From Verrucomicrobiota bacterium (GTDB lineage: Bacteria; Verrucomicrobiota; Verrucomicrobiia; Opitutales; Opitutaceae): a DNA stretch of 64,000 bases. The notes beneath the pieces were generated by a model that worked only from the letters and a program-made list of their open reading frames with translations, was not told where the DNA came from and searched no databases. How positions within the stretch are numbered: the stretch's first letter is position 1; every line of letters begins with the position of its first letter. The DNA is taken from NCBI GenBank assembly GCA_019510185.1, contig JAEKKV010000011.1:186001-250000 (forward strand). The letters are read 5' to 3'. The translations under genes were made by a program, and so were the position numbers. Positions 17,565 to 26,486 of this stretch are shown one piece after another.

Positions 17565-18806
17565 ATGTTTCCCTCCGCCTATCTCGATGCCCATGCGGCC
17601 GATCTGGTCGCGTTGCTTCAGCGTCTGGTTCGCATTCCCACGGTCAATCCGCCCGGACACAATTACGAGGCGATCACGTCCCTGCTGGTGGACGAGCTGG
17701 CCGAGGCCGGGCTCAAAGCGCGCCGTTTCGGGATTCCCGCCGCTCTCCTGAGAAAAACCCTGCCGGCCGCCCAGCACGCCTTTCCGCGTTACAACGTCCT
17801 CGGCAAGCTTGCCGTGCGCGACGCGAAGAAGACCGTGCACTTCAACGCCCACTACGACGTCGTGCCGGTCTCCGGGGGCTGGCGGCATGGCGACGCGTTC
17901 ACCGGCAAGGTGGACAAGGGCTGGATCTTCGGCCGTGGCACCGCCGATATGAAAGGTTCCATCGCCTCGCTCCTGCTCGCGTTGCGCGCTCTCCGCGCGA
18001 CCGGGGTGGCGCCGAAGCTCAACGTCGAAGTTTCCTTCACCGCCGACGAGGAAACCGATTCCGCGCTCGGGGCCGGCTGGCTCGTCCGGCACGCGCCCAT
18101 CAAGCCCGATTACGCCATCGTCATGGAGGGCGGCGAGGGCCGCTCGGTGTGCTGCGGGCACAACGGCGTCGTGTGGCTCAACGTGACCGTGCACGGCCGC
18201 GCGGCGCACGGCAGCGCCCCGCACAAGGGCATCAACGCTCTGGAAAAAATGGCGGCCCTCGTGCTCGCGTGCGACGAGCACAAACGGCGGCTCGCCACGC
18301 GCACGTTTACGACGCCGGAAGGCGTGGTCATGCGGCCGACGCTCAATCTTGGCGGCGTTTTCGCCTCCGGCGAAGGCGGGAAGATCAACACCGTGCCCGC
18401 GCTCGCGAGCTTCTCCATCGACCGCCGCGTGATCGCCATCGAGACAGTGGCGGCGGCGGAGCGGGAACTGCGGGCATTTCTCGCCGCGGCCGCGCGGAAA
18501 ATTCCCGGGTGCCGCATCACCATCGAAAAGGTCTCGGACAATCACCCGTGCTTTCAGGTGCCGGCGGATCCGTTCTTTGCGGCCATGGCCGGCTGCGTGG
18601 AACGCGTGCGGAGGGAGAAGACGGTGTTCAGCGTTTCCACCGGCTTTAACGACATGCACTTCTTCGCATCGCACCTGAAAATCCCGACGCTCGGCTACGG
18701 CCCGGGCGGCGAGGCCTGCCATGCGATCGACGAACGCGCCGCGGTGAAGGAGCTGGTCGCCGGCGCAAAGATTTACGCGGAGCTGCTGACGACTTTCGCG
18801 GGATAA
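17565..18806 (+). CDS. M20 family metallopeptidase (ArgE/DapE/ACY1-like)
   Basis: A 413-residue zinc-dependent amidohydrolase of the M20 family, which cleaves N-acyl amino acids or small peptides. Metal-binding and catalytic motifs are complete: FNAHYDVVP with the first His/Asp, FGRGTADMKG with the bridging Asp, FTADEETDSALGA with the catalytic Glu-Glu, and GGEACHAIDER with the last His. The dimerisation domain is intact (HGRAAHGSAPHKGINALEKM). No signal peptide is visible, so it should be cytosolic. I cannot choose between ArgE, DapE and carboxypeptidase activity. No arginine or lysine biosynthesis genes are nearby. Confidence 0.9.
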   Translation: MFPSAYLDAHAADLVALLQRLVRIPTVNPPGHNYEAITSLLVDELAEAGLKARRFGIPAALLRKTLPAAQHAFPRYNVLGKLAVRDAKKTVHFNAHYDVVPVSGGWRHGDAFTGKVDKGWIFGRGTADMKGSIASLLLALRALRATGVAPKLNVEVSFTADEETDSALGAGWLVRHAPIKPDYAIVMEGGEGRSVCCGHNGVVWLNVTVHGRAAHGSAPHKGINALEKMAALVLACDEHKRRLATRTFTTPEGVVMRPTLNLGGVFASGEGGKINTVPALASFSIDRRVIAIETVAAAERELRAFLAAAARKIPGCRITIEKVSDNHPCFQVPADPFFAAMAGCVERVRREKTVFSVSTGFNDMHFFASHLKIPTLGYGPGGEACHAIDERAAVKELVAGAKIYAELLTTFAG

Positions 18807-18824
18807 GTTCGCACGTTATCCCGC
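18798..18824. terminator. Bidirectional hairpin between convergent genes
   Basis: Perfect 9-base arms GCGGGATAA and TTATCCCGC with a 9-base loop. The stop codons of both convergent genes (TAA at 18804-18806 on plus, TAA at 18816-18818 on minus) are part of the arms. There is no long T-tract, so it could act as a bidirectional mRNA 3'-end stabiliser or a weak terminator. Confidence 0.6.
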
Positions 18825-19397
18825 CCAGCCGCGGCGGATCATGGCCACGGCGATGGCGGCGAGGAGCAGCGCGACGATTTTGGAAATGGCGCGCAACCCG
18901 GTCCGGCCGATCCACGCTCCCAGTTTTTCCGCGTAAAGCAGGCAGCCCACGAGCAACCCGAGATTGGCCGCGAGCGCGACCAAGGTGACGGCAAGTCCCA
19001 CGGCATCGGTGAGCACGAGCAGCGTGGTGATCAACGCCGGGCCGGCGATCAGCGGCATGCCCAACGGCACCACGCCGAAATCCTCGGGGAGCTCCGCCGG
19101 TCTCACGGAGGCGGGGAGCACGAGTTCGCGGGTCGCCAGCACGAGCAGAATCAGGCCGCCCGCGATCTGAAAGTCGCTCACGGTGATGCCCAATGCGGCG
19201 AAAACACTCCGGCCCAAAAACAGGAACGCCAGCGCCACGCCCGCGCCCGTGAGGGTGGCCTGCCGGGCCACGCGCCGACGGGCGGTCACCGGCACGCCTG
19301 CGCTCATCGAGAGGAAGATCGCCGTCAGCCCGATGGCGTCGATGGCCACAAAAAGCGGGATAAAGGCCTGGAGAAAATGCCCGGCCCAAGGGTTCAT
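18816..19397 (-). CDS. MarC family integral membrane protein
   Basis: A 193-residue protein with about six membrane helices, matching the MarC (UPF0056) family. The typical pattern is AFIPLFVAIDAIGLTAIFLS near the N-terminus, FQIAGGLILLVLA in the middle, and VPLGMPLIAGPALITTLLVL, the family hallmark with conserved Pro and Gly. These proteins were once thought to be multiple-antibiotic-resistance transporters, but the substrate is not established. It is convergent with the M20 peptidase gene across a shared hairpin and divergent from the PHP-phosphatase gene. Confidence 0.92.
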   Translation of the reverse strand: MNPWAGHFLQAFIPLFVAIDAIGLTAIFLSMSAGVPVTARRRVARQATLTGAGVALAFLFLGRSVFAALGITVSDFQIAGGLILLVLATRELVLPASVRPAELPEDFGVVPLGMPLIAGPALITTLLVLTDAVGLAVTLVALAANLGLLVGCLLYAEKLGAWIGRTGLRAISKIVALLLAAIAVAMIRRGWAG

Positions 19398-19551
19398 GAG
19401 GAAAGGCTACCGGATGATCCCGCATTCGCAAGATTCGGAAAGACAGGGATCTTGCCGGGCCAACGTGCGCCATTTGGTCCGGGTGCCGGCGGCTTTGGCA
19501 TCTTTCCGCTTTCGCTCGCGGCCCGCACTGTCACGCTGACCGTCCGTCGTC

Positions 19552-20394
19552 ATGTCCGCTCCCGTCCTTTATGAATCGCACTGCCACACGCCGTTGTGCA
19601 ACCACGCCTTCGGGGAGCCCGAAGAGTATGCGGCCATGGCCGAGCGACGTGGATTGAAAGGAATTATTTTCACCTGCCATTCGCCGTTGCCTGACCACCT
19701 CTCGGCCGATGTGCGCATGGCGCCGGAACAGTGGGGCACCTATGTTGCGATGGTGGGCTATGCGCGGGAGAAATTTGCCGGGCGCGTGGACGTGCGGCTG
19801 GGACTGGAGAGCGATTTTTACCCCGGGGTGGAGCCGTGGCTGAAGGAGCTGCATGCCTGCGCGCCGCTGCATCATGTGCTGGGCTCGGTGCACATGCAGA
19901 TGTCGTTTTATCGAATGCGCTATTTCCGCGGCGACGCCTTCGCGTACCAGCAGCTTTATTTCGATCATCTGGCCCAGGCGGCGGAGACGGGTCTCTATGA
20001 CACGCTGGCGCATCCGGATCTCGTGAAAAACGAAGCGCCGAAGGAATGGGATTTCGCGCGTATCCAGCCTTGGATCGAGCGAGCGCTCGACCGCATCGCC
20101 GCGACCGGCGTGGCGATGGAACTCAACACGAGCGGAGTGAACAAGGCGCTGCCCGAGATGAATCCCGGTCGTGCCATGCTCGCGCTGATGCATGCAAGAG
20201 GGATTCCGGTCGTGCTCGGGGCTGACGCCCATACGCCGCAACGGGTGGCCGACGGCTATGAGACCGCCCTGCAGACGCTCCATGAAACGGGTTACACCGA
20301 GGTGAGCTATTTTCTCCATCGCCAGCGTCACACCGTTCCAATCCCGGAGGCGCTGGCGTCCCTGCGGCCGGCGGAGCCACCCTTTATCCGGTAG
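19552..20394 (+). CDS. PHP-domain histidinol-phosphatase (HisJ-like)
   Basis: A 280-residue PHP-fold metal-dependent phosphatase of the HisK/HisJ type, which removes phosphate from L-histidinol phosphate in histidine synthesis. Trinuclear metal ligands are visible: YESHCHTPLCNHA at residues ~7-19, FTCHSPLPDH, GLESDFYPG, GSVHM, DTLAHPDL and VLGADAHTP. Length and motif order match the family. No other his genes are present, which is usual for this stand-alone type. Its last 11 bases overlap the 3' end of the convergent hybrid kinase gene. Confidence 0.87.
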   Translation: MSAPVLYESHCHTPLCNHAFGEPEEYAAMAERRGLKGIIFTCHSPLPDHLSADVRMAPEQWGTYVAMVGYAREKFAGRVDVRLGLESDFYPGVEPWLKELHACAPLHHVLGSVHMQMSFYRMRYFRGDAFAYQQLYFDHLAQAAETGLYDTLAHPDLVKNEAPKEWDFARIQPWIERALDRIAATGVAMELNTSGVNKALPEMNPGRAMLALMHARGIPVVLGADAHTPQRVADGYETALQTLHETGYTEVSYFLHRQRHTVPIPEALASLRPAEPPFIR

Positions 20395-22843
20395 CCGGCT
20401 CAACCGGAATGGCCGGGTGCAGCGAGTGGTAGGCGCGGGCGAGGGCATCCTTGAGCAGGTCGACGTGCAGCGGCTTGCTGAGAAAATCGTTCATGCCGGC
20501 GTCCATGGCATGCTTGCGGTCTTCTTTGAAGGCGCCGGCTGTCAGCGCGATGATCCAGGGCCGCTCCTTTGTTCCGGTGCGGCTGCGAATGCGGGTGGTG
20601 GCGGTGAGGCCGTCCATATGGGGCATTTGCACATCCATGAAAACCACGTCGAAGTCGCGTCGTTCCAGCGCGGCGAGCGCCTCGACTCCGTCCGAAACGA
20701 TTTCAGGAGTGTAGCCGAGACGCTTCAGGGTGAGGCGGACGACGTGCTGGTTTACCATGTTGTCCTCGGCCACGAGGATGGTGAGCGGCATGGTGTCGCC
20801 GGGGCGGTCGTGATCTTCGCTGTCGGCGGGTTTCACGGGAACGTCCGAGATATTCACGGGCAGGGTCAGCGTGAACACGGAGCCGGTTCCCGGCGTGCTT
20901 TCCACGCCGAGCGATCCGCCCATGAGCTCGGCCAGGCCTTTGCTGATGGCGAGGCCAAGGCCGGTGCCGCCGTGAGTGCGGGTGATGGAAGAGTCGACCT
21001 GGAAGAAACGTTGAAACAGGAACGCCTGTTTGTTCGGCGGAATGCCGATGCCGGAATCGCGCACGCGGAAGTGCAAGGTGCAGTCTTGCGGGGTGATTTT
21101 CGTGGCGCTCACCTCGATGGCAACGGTGCCGTGGTCGGTGAATTTCACGGCATTGCCGAGGAGATTGACGAGGATTTGCCGCAGGCGGATCGTGTCGCCG
21201 ATGATCCTTTGCGGCACGTCGGGATTGATGCGGCGGCTGAAGCCAAGGCCTTTTTCGGCCGCGCGGGTGGCGAGGAGGTCCGCCGCTTCCGACACGCAGG
21301 CGACGACATCGAACGGCTGGCGTTCCAACTCGAACCGGCCGGCTTCGATTTTCGAATAATCGAGGGTGTCGTTGATAAGGGTGAGCAGGGTTTCGCCGGA
21401 GAGCTTGATGGTGCGCAGATAATCCCGCTGTTCGGCCGTGAGCGGAGTGTCAGCGAGGATGTTCGTCATGCCGATCACGCCATTCAAAGGAGTGCGGATT
21501 TCGTGGCTGATGGTCGCGAGGAAGGCGCTCTTGGCCTGGTTGGCGGCCTCGGCGGCGCGGGCAAGGCGGTTGGCTTCCTCGATGGTGATCTGAAGCGAGC
21601 TGTTGGTGCGGCGCAGGCTTTCCTCGGATTCAAGCAGGGCGATCATGCTCACGCGTTCCGTGGTGACGTCGTAGTTGACGCCATAGGACCGGAGCATGCC
21701 CCCTTGGGGATCGCGGGTGATGCGGCCGCAATTGCGGATGTAGCGGACGTTACCCGAGGCCAGCCGTATGCGGTATTCGGTGTCGAATTCGTTCTGTCCC
21801 TGGGCAAGAGCAAGGGACAGGCGGTCGGCGATGAGGCGGTCTTCCGGATGGATAAAGCGGTGCCAGATGGCGGGGTCGCCGGTGAATTCCGAGCGTTTAA
21901 TGCCGTGAAGCGCGAGCATGGCGTCGTCCCAGATCAGCTCACCGGTGGTGAAATCGTGCTCCCAGATGCCGATACGGGCGGTTTTGGCGGCGAGGCTGAT
22001 GCGCTCGACGAGATGGGTCATCTCGATCTGGGTGTGCTTGCGGTCGTCGATGTCCTGGATGCTGCCGGCCACGCGCACGATGCGGGTTCCCTCGGCGAAA
22101 GCATTGCCGATGCATCGCACCCACAGGATGCGGCCGCTGTTGGAACGCAGCTGCAGCTCGACGTCGTAGGGGACGCCCATGTGCACGCACTGGGCGAAGG
22201 CGGCTTCGATGATGGGCCGGTGCGGCTCGATGAAATAAGCGATCGCCTCGGCCGGCCTGGGCACTTCGCCGACCGGCAGATCATAAATGCGGAAAGTTTC
22301 CTCGCTCCAGCGGGTGTGGCCCTGAAGAAGATCGACCTCCCAGCTGCCGACTCGCGCGATGCGCTGCGCGGTCTTGAGCATGATCTGGCTGTGGGCGAGG
22401 GCGGCCTCGCGCTCGACGCGTTCGGTGACGTCGCTCTCGATCGACATGAAGGCGATCAGTGTTCCGCCGGCGTCGCGGATGGGCTGCACGTCGATCCGCA
22501 CCCAATAGAGGGCACCGTCTTTTTTCCGATTGAGAACCTCGGAGACAAACGGGCGGCCGGCGTGCACGGCGGCGCTCATTTCCCGGACTTTTTCAGGATC
22601 GCTTTCCGGGCATTGCAGGAGCGCCCCCGGCTTGCGCCCGATGATCTCGGCGGCCTCGTAGCCGGTCATCCGGCTGAAGCTGGCGTTGACCCATTGGACG
22701 ACTCCTTGCGCGTCCGTGATGATCACCGCATTGGGCGTGTGCAACGCCACCATCGCGAGAAGTTCGTTTGTCGCGAAGGGGAGATTGCCCAGCGGGGGCA
22801 GGGGGGCGTCAAAGAGAGGCATGAGAGGCGGGGTGGCCTTCAC
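20384..22843 (-). CDS. Triple-PAS hybrid sensor histidine kinase
   Basis: An 819-residue cytosolic hybrid kinase. Three PAS/PAC modules occupy about residues 30-145, 165-275 and 280-400. A short coiled coil (residues ~400-440) leads to HisKA with phospho-accepting His447 ([19 protein letters not shown]). The HATPase domain (~555-670) has [17 protein letters not shown] and [13 protein letters not shown]. The C-terminal receiver (~690-810) carries VAEDNMVNQ, the phospho-Asp in [13 protein letters not shown] and the lysine in DFLSKPL. It resembles BarA-type kinases lacking an Hpt domain. With no membrane segments it should sense a cytosolic or diffusible signal. The partner Hpt and regulator are not in the window. 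Confidence 0.94.
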   Translation of the reverse strand: MKATPPLMPLFDAPLPPLGNLPFATNELLAMVALHTPNAVIITDAQGVVQWVNASFSRMTGYEAAEIIGRKPGALLQCPESDPEKVREMSAAVHAGRPFVSEVLNRKKDGALYWVRIDVQPIRDAGGTLIAFMSIESDVTERVEREAALAHSQIMLKTAQRIARVGSWEVDLLQGHTRWSEETFRIYDLPVGEVPRPAEAIAYFIEPHRPIIEAAFAQCVHMGVPYDVELQLRSNSGRILWVRCIGNAFAEGTRIVRVAGSIQDIDDRKHTQIEMTHLVERISLAAKTARIGIWEHDFTTGELIWDDAMLALHGIKRSEFTGDPAIWHRFIHPEDRLIADRLSLALAQGQNEFDTEYRIRLASGNVRYIRNCGRITRDPQGGMLRSYGVNYDVTTERVSMIALLESEESLRRTNSSLQITIEEANRLARAAEAANQAKSAFLATISHEIRTPLNGVIGMTNILADTPLTAEQRDYLRTIKLSGETLLTLINDTLDYSKIEAGRFELERQPFDVVACVSEAADLLATRAAEKGLGFSRRINPDVPQRIIGDTIRLRQILVNLLGNAVKFTDHGTVAIEVSATKITPQDCTLHFRVRDSGIGIPPNKQAFLFQRFFQVDSSITRTHGGTGLGLAISKGLAELMGGSLGVESTPGTGSVFTLTLPVNISDVPVKPADSEDHDRPGDTMPLTILVAEDNMVNQHVVRLTLKRLGYTPEIVSDGVEALAALERRDFDVVFMDVQMPHMDGLTATTRIRSRTGTKERPWIIALTAGAFKEDRKHAMDAGMNDFLSKPLHVDLLKDALARAYHSLHPAIPVEPATG

Positions 22844-22953
22844 CTATTCCGCCATATTTCACTTCCGGGCTCCCGGGGAAGCAAGTCGCATATCCGGCTC
22901 GGGCGTTTTGGAAAAGACTGTCCTTTGCGCGGCGGGGCTTTTATCCCGGCCTC

Positions 22954-24048
22954 ATGTCTTCCGCGCCGCTCAACCTTTATGATTTCACCCGCGCCGGCCT
23001 TACGGCTTTGGTGGCGGAGTGGGGGCTCAGCCCGGTGCATGCCGCCCGGTTGTGGAATTATTTGTATTATGAAAGTACGGACACCCTTGCCGCCATGTCC
23101 GATCTGCCGGCCCGGCTGAAGACGCGGCTGGAGGCGGAGACCACGCTCGGCCGCCTGCCCATCGCGCGCGAAACCCATTCGTCCGACGGCTTTACCCGCA
23201 AGTATCTGCTCGCCCTCGCCGACGCTCATCGCATCGAGACGGTGCTCATGCGTTACACCGGGCGGGTGACCGCGTGCGTGAGTTCGCAAGTGGGCTGCGC
23301 GATGGGCTGCGTTTTTTGCGCCACCGGGCAGATGGGCTACACACGGCATCTCACCACCGGCGAGATCGTGGCGCAGGCGGTGCATGTGGACCGGGTGCTG
23401 CGTGCGACCGCCGGCAGTGCGCCCGCGCTGGCCGAGCCCGGCGCCGTCTCCCCGCACCACCGCCACGAGCGCCTGCGCAACATCGTGTTCATGGGCATGG
23501 GCGAGCCGTTGCACAACTATGACGCGGTCATGAAGGCGATCGACATCCTGTGCGATTCCGCGGGCATGGCGCTGGGGGCGAAAAAAATTTCCGTCAGCAC
23601 CGTGGGCGTGATCCCGGGCATTGTCCGCCTGGCCGACGAAAGGCGCCCCGTCCACCTCGCCGTGTCATTGCACGGCGCGACGCAGGCCGAGCGACTGGCG
23701 TTGGTGCCCGCGGCGCGGGCGTGGCCGCTCGACCAGCTCATGGATGCGTGCCGTTATTACACCGCGAAGCTGGAGCGGCGCATTTTCTTCGAGTGGACTC
23801 TCATCGAGGGCAAAAACGACGGTCAGGACCAGGCGCACGCGGTGGGCTCGCTGTTGCGCGGCATGCCGGCGCAGGTGAACCTGATCCCGCTCAATCCCAC
23901 CGCCGGGTACGCGGGCGCGCCCAGCCACAACGCGGCGGCGAAACAATTCCAGTCGATCCTCGCCGGCTACGGCCTGCCGAGCACGGTGCGCCAGCGGCGG
24001 GGCATCGACATCGGCGCCGGCTGCGGTCAGCTCGCGGTGGCGGACTGA
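22954..24048 (+). CDS. rlmN: 23S rRNA (adenine-C2)-methyltransferase RlmN
   Basis: A 364-residue radical-SAM enzyme that methylates C2 of A2503 in 23S rRNA and A37 of some tRNAs. The N-terminal helical domain is RlmN-like (LWNYLYYESTDTLAAMSDLP). The CxxxCxxC cluster motif is Cys115, Cys119 and Cys122 in VGCAMGCVFCATGQMG. VFMGMGEPLHNYDAV, VSTVGVIPGI and VSLHGATQAER follow in the expected order. The C-terminal cysteine needed for the methyl-Cys intermediate is Cys357 in GAGCGQL. It is divergent from the hybrid kinase. The stop codon falls inside a palindrome shared with the convergent Sel1 gene. Confidence 0.97.
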   Translation: MSSAPLNLYDFTRAGLTALVAEWGLSPVHAARLWNYLYYESTDTLAAMSDLPARLKTRLEAETTLGRLPIARETHSSDGFTRKYLLALADAHRIETVLMRYTGRVTACVSSQVGCAMGCVFCATGQMGYTRHLTTGEIVAQAVHVDRVLRATAGSAPALAEPGAVSPHHRHERLRNIVFMGMGEPLHNYDAVMKAIDILCDSAGMALGAKKISVSTVGVIPGIVRLADERRPVHLAVSLHGATQAERLALVPAARAWPLDQLMDACRYYTAKLERRIFFEWTLIEGKNDGQDQAHAVGSLLRGMPAQVNLIPLNPTAGYAGAPSHNAAAKQFQSILAGYGLPSTVRQRRGIDIGAGCGQLAVAD

Positions 24049-24063
24049 GCGGCCGCTCAGTCC
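24042..24063. terminator. Perfect 22-base palindrome spanning two stop codons
   Basis: An exact inverted repeat with 11-base arms (GGACTGAGCGG and its complement) and no spacer. It contains the rlmN stop (TGA 24046-24048) and the Sel1 gene stop (TCA on plus at 24057-24059). It could form a cruciform or, in RNA, an 8-9 bp hairpin with a tight loop. A bidirectional 3'-end signal is the simplest reading; it could also be a protein-binding site. Confidence 0.5.
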
Positions 24064-25379
24064 AATGCGTGGGCGAGCACCTTGGGCAGTTTGTCCCGGC
24101 TGCGCTTGTCCCCTCGTTGCGCCCCAGCCATGTAATAATGGGCGGCGAGGGCGTAATTCATCTCCACGCCGATGCCAAATTCATAGCAGGCCCCGGTATT
24201 ACGCTGGCCGAAGTAGTTGCCGGAGTCAGCGGCTCGTTTCGAGTCCTGATAGGTGAGCGCGGCGTCTTGGGTCAGACCCGCGTCTTTGAGCGCACCCCAA
24301 TAGTGGTAATATCCCAGCGCGGCCAAGGCCTCCGCGTTGCCTTTGGTTTCGAGGGCATGCCATTCGGCCGCCGCTTTGGCGGGGTCTTTTTTTGTCCCCA
24401 TACCTTCGGCAAGCAGCGTGGCGCGTTCGGCGCGGGCGTCGTCCGACCCCAAGCCGGCCGCTTTGCTCAAGAGGGCGAACGCCTTGGGGAAATCGCGGAA
24501 TCCGCAGAATCCGCTGGCATACATGCGTCCCAAGGCGCCGAGTACCACAGGATCTTCCGGATAAGCGGCCTCGAGTTCGTTGGCGGCCATTTTGACGATG
24601 GGGGTCTGATAGGATGCGCCAAGCGACGCATACCAGAGCACGACCAGTTGATGGCTGCGTTTGATGGCGGGGATGGCGTCTGTTCGGCCGGCGAGTTCCT
24701 TCAGGCGGCCCGCTGCCTCGGCACTGCCGTAGATTGCGGCTTGATAGTAAATCTCCGCCGCCTTTTCCAGATTCAGCGGCTGCGGACGGGTGCCTTTTTC
24801 GAAGTTCTCGCCCAGGGTGAAAAGCGGCCAGGGGTTGCCGAGGCGGGCCGCGCGGAGAAACCAGGTTTCCGCCGCGTCCGAATCGACGGGAAGGCCGCGT
24901 CCGAACTGGTAGGTCTTCCCTAGATAAACCATGGCGTCGGCGTAACCGGCGTCGGCCGCGGCTGTCATGTAATTGATGCCGATGTCGGCGTTGAATTCCG
25001 ACGTGCGCGGATCGAGTAGAATCCAGCCGATGGCGCGTGAGGCGAACAGGCTGCCCGCATCATGGGCCTCGTTGAGGAGGGTGCGGCCCTCGTCCGCCCG
25101 GCCGTCAGGCGCGCCTGCATATTTGCCATTCATCAAGTCTTCGCCGTAGCGGGCCTTGATGTGGGGGCGCGGGTCATGCGCGAATTCTTTTTCCACAAAG
25201 GCGAAGGCGGCCGCCTTGCCTTTTCTGATCAGTATCAGGTCGTGTTTGATGTCGAAAACATCGTCGATCTGGCGCTGCTTTCCGGCATCAACCGAAGTCG
25301 GTTCGGTCGCCAGCAAAAGAGGAAGCGTCCAAAGCGCCATCCCAAGCATGCCCCAGGCCTTGAATTTGAATTGCATCAC
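24057..25379 (-). CDS. Exported Sel1/TPR repeat protein
   Basis: A 440-residue protein with a signal peptide (hydrophobic residues ~8-24) and then tandem Sel1-like repeats from about residue 120 to the end. Examples are AADAGYADAMVYLGKTYQFG, AARLGNPWPLFTLGENFEKG and ALAAHYYMAGAQRGDKRS. Sel1 repeats form alpha-alpha superhelices that mediate protein contacts. The N-terminal ~100 residues before the repeats look unique. It is convergent with rlmN and has the unassigned gene at 25478 upstream on the same strand (98-base gap). A periplasmic scaffold role is likely, but no partner can be named. Confidence 0.8.
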   Translation of the reverse strand: MMQFKFKAWGMLGMALWTLPLLLATEPTSVDAGKQRQIDDVFDIKHDLILIRKGKAAAFAFVEKEFAHDPRPHIKARYGEDLMNGKYAGAPDGRADEGRTLLNEAHDAGSLFASRAIGWILLDPRTSEFNADIGINYMTAAADAGYADAMVYLGKTYQFGRGLPVDSDAAETWFLRAARLGNPWPLFTLGENFEKGTRPQPLNLEKAAEIYYQAAIYGSAEAAGRLKELAGRTDAIPAIKRSHQLVVLWYASLGASYQTPIVKMAANELEAAYPEDPVVLGALGRMYASGFCGFRDFPKAFALLSKAAGLGSDDARAERATLLAEGMGTKKDPAKAAAEWHALETKGNAEALAALGYYHYWGALKDAGLTQDAALTYQDSKRAADSGNYFGQRNTGACYEFGIGVEMNYALAAHYYMAGAQRGDKRSRDKLPKVLAHALD

Positions 25380-25477
25380 GCCCAGCCTTTATCCGACCGA
25401 GGCGGACGTCACGCGTGATTTAGCAATGGACTGTCGAATACCGCGATGTGCGGCAACGGGCACCCGGGCTTTCCGCC

Positions 25478-26395
25478 TTAGCCGAGCGCGGCTTGAGCGG
25501 TCTGGACGAGGGGGGAGGGATAAAGCTGCACGTTCACGGGCGCGGGCAAGAGACCTTGCTTCAAGGCGCGCGCTTGCAGCGTGAGCCAGCCCAGCGAGGC
25601 GGCTTCGCCGGTGACGGCATGTTCGGCGGCGAGGTCGAGCACGGCGGGAGGTAGGACGAGCTGATCGGCGGAGAGGGCGTTTTTCTCGGCGAGAAAAAGC
25701 GAAAGCGAGGCGCCGAGCGTCTGGATCCACGCCGCCGGCCGCGCCGGCGGGACGTAGGCGAGGCCGTGCGTGGCGGGACCGTCCCATTCCATGAACAGGC
25801 GGAAGTGCTCGTGGAACCCCGCCAGCGTCCGGTCCGCGGTTTCGGGGGTCCAGCCGAGCGTCCATGCCTTGCGTTCCCGCGCCTTGGCCGCGTCAAACAG
25901 ACGCAGGACCAGCGTTCGGCCGCCATCGGTCAGCTCGCCTGCGACCACGTAATCGAGTCCGTCCGCCGCGGTGTCCACAAGCTGCCGGAGGTGCTGGTCC
26001 GACCACGGCTCGGCGAAGAGGGCGTGGCGGCTTTTGTTGAGCGAGCCGACAACGGCGATAGGTTCGTAATTGGAGGAAAAATACAGCGTTTCCGCGAGCC
26101 ACAGGGGCAGGCCGCGGGCGAGGCGGCCGAGGTCGTCCTCCGGCCGGGCGAGCCGGGCGGCGAGATCGGGCAGGCCGGGCGTGGCGAGCTGGGCGAAGGC
26201 GATGCGCCGGCCGCGGCCGGCCTTGGGTGGAAGCACGCCGGGAACGGTTTCGAGGCCGTAGCCCCACGCGGGTTTGCTCACGCTCACGAGCGAGAGCACG
26301 TCGTGTTCTGTCGTGGCCGTGGAGGACGAGGCCGCCGGAAATACGCCGGTGGCGTGCGCGGATTTCGGGCCGGCGAGTCGTCTGAAGAATCCCAT
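25478..26395 (-). CDS. Conserved hypothetical protein
   Basis: A 305-residue protein that I do not recognise. The N-terminus (MGFFRRLAGPKSAHATGVF) is basic and Ser/Thr/Ala-rich without a clear signal peptide. A stretch at about residues 130-175 (DYVVAGELTDGGRTLVLRLFD) has the strand-turn-strand pattern seen in TolB/FlgO-like N-terminal domains. The C-terminal half is rich in Leu, Ala and aromatic residues (FHEHFRLFMEWDG, GLAYVPPARPAAWIQTL). ATG 26395 is preferred; an ATG four codons upstream would lie inside a terminator-like hairpin tail. Codon usage resembles its neighbours, so I believe it is a real gene. Function unknown. Confidence 0.65.
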   Translation of the reverse strand: MGFFRRLAGPKSAHATGVFPAASSSTATTEHDVLSLVSVSKPAWGYGLETVPGVLPPKAGRGRRIAFAQLATPGLPDLAARLARPEDDLGRLARGLPLWLAETLYFSSNYEPIAVVGSLNKSRHALFAEPWSDQHLRQLVDTAADGLDYVVAGELTDGGRTLVLRLFDAAKARERKAWTLGWTPETADRTLAGFHEHFRLFMEWDGPATHGLAYVPPARPAAWIQTLGASLSLFLAEKNALSADQLVLPPAVLDLAAEHAVTGEAASLGWLTLQARALKQGLLPAPVNVQLYPSPLVQTAQAALG

Positions 26396-26405
26396 GAAGA
26401 ATAAC

Positions 26406-26429
26406 AAAAGCGCCCGAGGGCCGCGGGCG
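26406..26429 (-). terminator. Rho-independent terminator or attenuator after the transglycosylase gene
   Basis: Reading the minus strand: CGCCCG, a 7-base loop, CGGGCG, then a T-rich run CTTTTGTTATT. It lies about 58 bases after the lytic transglycosylase stop, a normal terminator distance, but its T-run ends less than ten bases before the start codon of the next gene. Confidence 0.6.
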
Positions 26430-26486
26430 AAGTCTATTTGTGGGGCGGATGATTTTTAACGGAATTATGATCCCGCCGCAGGCGCT

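Noticed and set aside
20387..20408. TCCGGT/ACCGGA repeat at the overlap of the PHP and kinase genes
   Set aside because: Short arms inside overlapping coding ends; weaker than the two convergent-junction repeats that I kept.
20417..23119. 900-codon plus-strand open frame opposite the triple-PAS kinase
   Set aside because: The kinase on the minus strand has complete PAS, HisKA, HATPase and receiver motifs. The opposite frame has none and is a composition artefact.
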